Shown here piece by piece: positions 62,372 through 64,000 of a DNA stretch of 64,000 bases. This stretch comes from Gautieria morchelliformis. Lineage: Eukaryota > Basidiomycota > Agaricomycetes > Gomphales > Gomphaceae. Position 1 is the first letter of the stretch. Every line of letters begins with the position of its first letter. The stretch spans positions 1 through 64,000 of the forward strand of contig WHVA01000145.1 in assembly GCA_015179125.1 (NCBI GenBank). The letters run 5' to 3'. The translations under genes were made by a program, and so were the position numbers. A model generated the notes under the pieces. It did not search any database. It saw only the letters and a program-made list of their open reading frames with translations, and was not told where the DNA came from.

Positions 62372-63936
62372 TCAGTTCTTCCTTCCCCGACTGCCGTGCC
62401 TCATACTTCGCGGCGCGGGTGGCCGTCGTAAAGGCGTCGGCGACCCACTCTGCGCAGGAAACACAGGAATATGTGACCGCTGCTCCGCGTGTACAACTGC
62501 CTGCCTCTCTTGGTTGGCGAACCATTTTTTTATGGCTACCCACGTGTCACGCATACTCGGGAACTGTTCCGGTTTGGGAGGCACCAATGGTGGAAGCTTA
62601 AGGGCTCTTCGGACTGCAGCAGTACGCAAGAAAACCCCCTGGACGACAACTAGTGCAATGTTAGAGACTAGATATATAAGTAGACCCTATAAGCGATCTA
62701 GTGAGTTGATAGACAGCCCGTTTAGGAGAAAGCATACCCCAGGCAGGTAGGCAAGTATGGCGAAAGATGCGACAGAAATAATAGGGAAGACGTTGATAAA
62801 ATGAAGCGAGGCTTTCCCAGCCGCGGCCATGTCAACCCTCCCAAGCTATGTACGCTGGTGATTAGCCGCTAATGAACAAAGAAAGAGGAAGGAAATATTC
62901 ACATAAATTTGCAGGTTCATAATACCAACGCTCAGCGCAGGTAAGATATAATATGGGTCTGCGGCGGCCAAACTTGGAAGCCAGGCGACCCCTTCGTATT
63001 TGAGCTGCGCGAGCGGAAAGTCGCATAATTTTTTGATAGCAAGGAACATGACTATGGATGAAGCCCCCTGCAGCAAAGGGCCGCCCATCACAGCGCCAAG
63101 TCCTGTGCCAGTTTCTCTCTGCAATTTCCGAACCTTGAGGACGGCAACCTGCGCACGCGTGTTGTCACCTTTCAACTTGGCCTCCTTTACCTCCGCCATG
63201 AGTGCATCCATTTGAGGGCGGACAGGCGCCATGGCTGCCGTGGTTCGGACTTGTTTAATCGCAAAATGAACAAGGGCGAGCCGAACCAACGTCGTAGTCA
63301 ATACAATGGTACCCCACCAAGGGAGCCCAGTTGTCACCTGAACAAATTCGAGGGCCGCCTGGACGGCACCCACGGGTGTCATATTAGAAAACCCAAGTTC
63401 CCTGAGATCACCCAGTTGCAAAGGCGGCGGCGGGAGAGATATCAAGGTGACGTCAGGTACAATTTCATTGTTGGCCATAAAGGGAGTTTCATCAGCGCCA
63501 CATGCAGAGGTGGACTCTTGTGAAGAGGCTGTGCTGGAGCTTTCGGGGATTTGAGAAGTCTCCTCTTGAGATCTGTGCAGGGCATCCTGACCTGCTTCTG
63601 CGACTGGAGTGGCTGCGGACACCGGGGCCGACGATTTGGAGGACCACCAATAATTTCTCGTAGAGGACACAAAACCATTTGGCGGACGCGTGGTACATTG
63701 CACACGATGGTTCTGAGATGAATGGAGATAGTCAGAAGATGAAAGGACAAGTACGGCACTTGTACTTGCCAAGGGAAACGTCGAGAGCCTCCGGGGTTGC
63801 TGTGCTTGTCCAAGGACGGCTGGGTGACTGAAGAAGTAATAAGGAGCCAGAGCAATCGTTCGGCTACAACATCGACACACCGAATGGCACCCAGTTGCAG
63901 CCGAGCTGCCTTTTGAAGGCCTCTGCACAACGACAT
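62372..63936 (-). CDS. OXA1: Mitochondrial inner membrane insertase OXA1
   Basis: Four exons: 63936-63881, 63827-62903, 62845-62738 and 62686-62372, with GT-AG introns of 53, 57 and 51 nt, giving 467 residues. The ATG at 63936 opens a basic amphipathic presequence (MSLCRGLQKAARLQLGA), and only splicing the 53-nt intron joins it to the main frame. The YidC/Oxa1 domain follows with membrane segments WWGTIVLTTTLVRLALVHF, a charged matrix loop (MAEVKEAKLKGDN), PLLQGASSIVMFLAIKKLCD, the LGRVDM region and INVFPIISVASFAILAYLP continuing over the third splice into LIYLVSNIALVVV. OXA1 inserts mitochondrially made and some imported proteins into the inner membrane. The C-terminal end is uncertain: a further intron near 62490-62440 could give a different tail. 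It is the only clearly essential host gene here. Confidence 0.88.
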
Positions 63937-64000
63937 GCAGCAGGATCAGCTTGAGCGCCTTTCCGAAAGTCTCGGCGCTCTCCGTGCCATGCCGTATCGT

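Noticed and set aside
63442-63936. A 164-codon minus-strand frame starting at the OXA1 ATG
   Set aside because: Only its first 56 nt are coding. It reads through the first intron into another frame, whereas splicing at 63880/63828 joins it to the OXA1 domain.
1-64000. CRISPR arrays, bacterial operons, ribosome binding sites or prophage
   Set aside because: No regularly spaced repeats with unique spacers and no prokaryotic features; gene structure is eukaryotic with introns.

Overview
The window looks like a repeat-dense stretch of a basidiomycete chromosome, most likely an agaricomycete (mushroom-forming or wood-decay fungus). The reasons are very short GT-AG introns (about 50-85 nt), a recognisable multi-exon OXA1 gene, a fragment of the spliceosomal TFIP11/Ntr1 gene, moderately GC-rich unique DNA, and Ty1/copia, chromodomain Ty3/gypsy, pogo-like and hAT-like elements together. 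Nearly all recognisable coding sequence belongs to mobile elements. Host-type genes are OXA1 at the right edge, a duplicated hypothetical gene in an inverted repeat, and several broken hypothetical genes that mobile elements have entered.

Layout, left to right. 1-517: 3' end and LTR of a gypsy element inserted into a pogo-like transposase gene (518-1331, minus). About 2750-15475: a large inverted duplication with arms of about 3.1-3.2 kb around a 1.8 kb spacer. Each arm carries a two-exon hypothetical gene with an acidic DQ-repeat tail (frameshifted on the left, intact on the right) and a divergent proline-rich reading frame. The right arm holds an intact copia element, here called C1 (9467-13962), with identical LTRs, a 5-bp target duplication and a 1340-residue polyprotein; the left arm keeps the empty site. 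16312-23958: degenerate minus-strand copia X, entered by a hAT-like element carrying TFIP11 exons (16458-17795), by a 1.4 kb solo LTR (18053-19463) and by an AT-rich block. 24697-26295: tRNA-like sequence, gypsy integrase relic, dispersed repeat W. 26296-38802: copia Y1, split by copia Z (30740-38001), itself split by a 1.48 kb solo LTR. 38803-41604: LTR-bounded unit N encoding an unrecognised protein, interrupted by a gypsy solo LTR. 41605-45508: decayed hypothetical genes H1 and H2. 45509-51691: chromodomain gypsy element G. 52220-52650: minisatellite. 53367-60918: a Myb/SANT-like gene split by copia Y2 (53491-60186), itself split by a LINE-like insertion (56402-58027). 62372-63936: OXA1, minus strand.

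How it fits together. The region is a stack of nested insertions, many datable by exact target-site duplications: pogo then gypsy; Y1 then Z then long LTR; X then hAT then small solo LTR; SANT gene then Y2 then LINE. Primer-binding sites differ by family. C1 and Y match the anticodon arm of initiator tRNA-Met (copia-type half-tRNA priming). X and Z match lysine tRNA anticodon arms. G appears self-primed like Tf1, because ten bases at the predicted transcript start are the exact reverse complement of the sequence just inside the LTR. Older elements carry CGA-to-TGA stops and a CpG-to-CpA change that removes a catalytic aspartate, which points to CpG deamination in this region.
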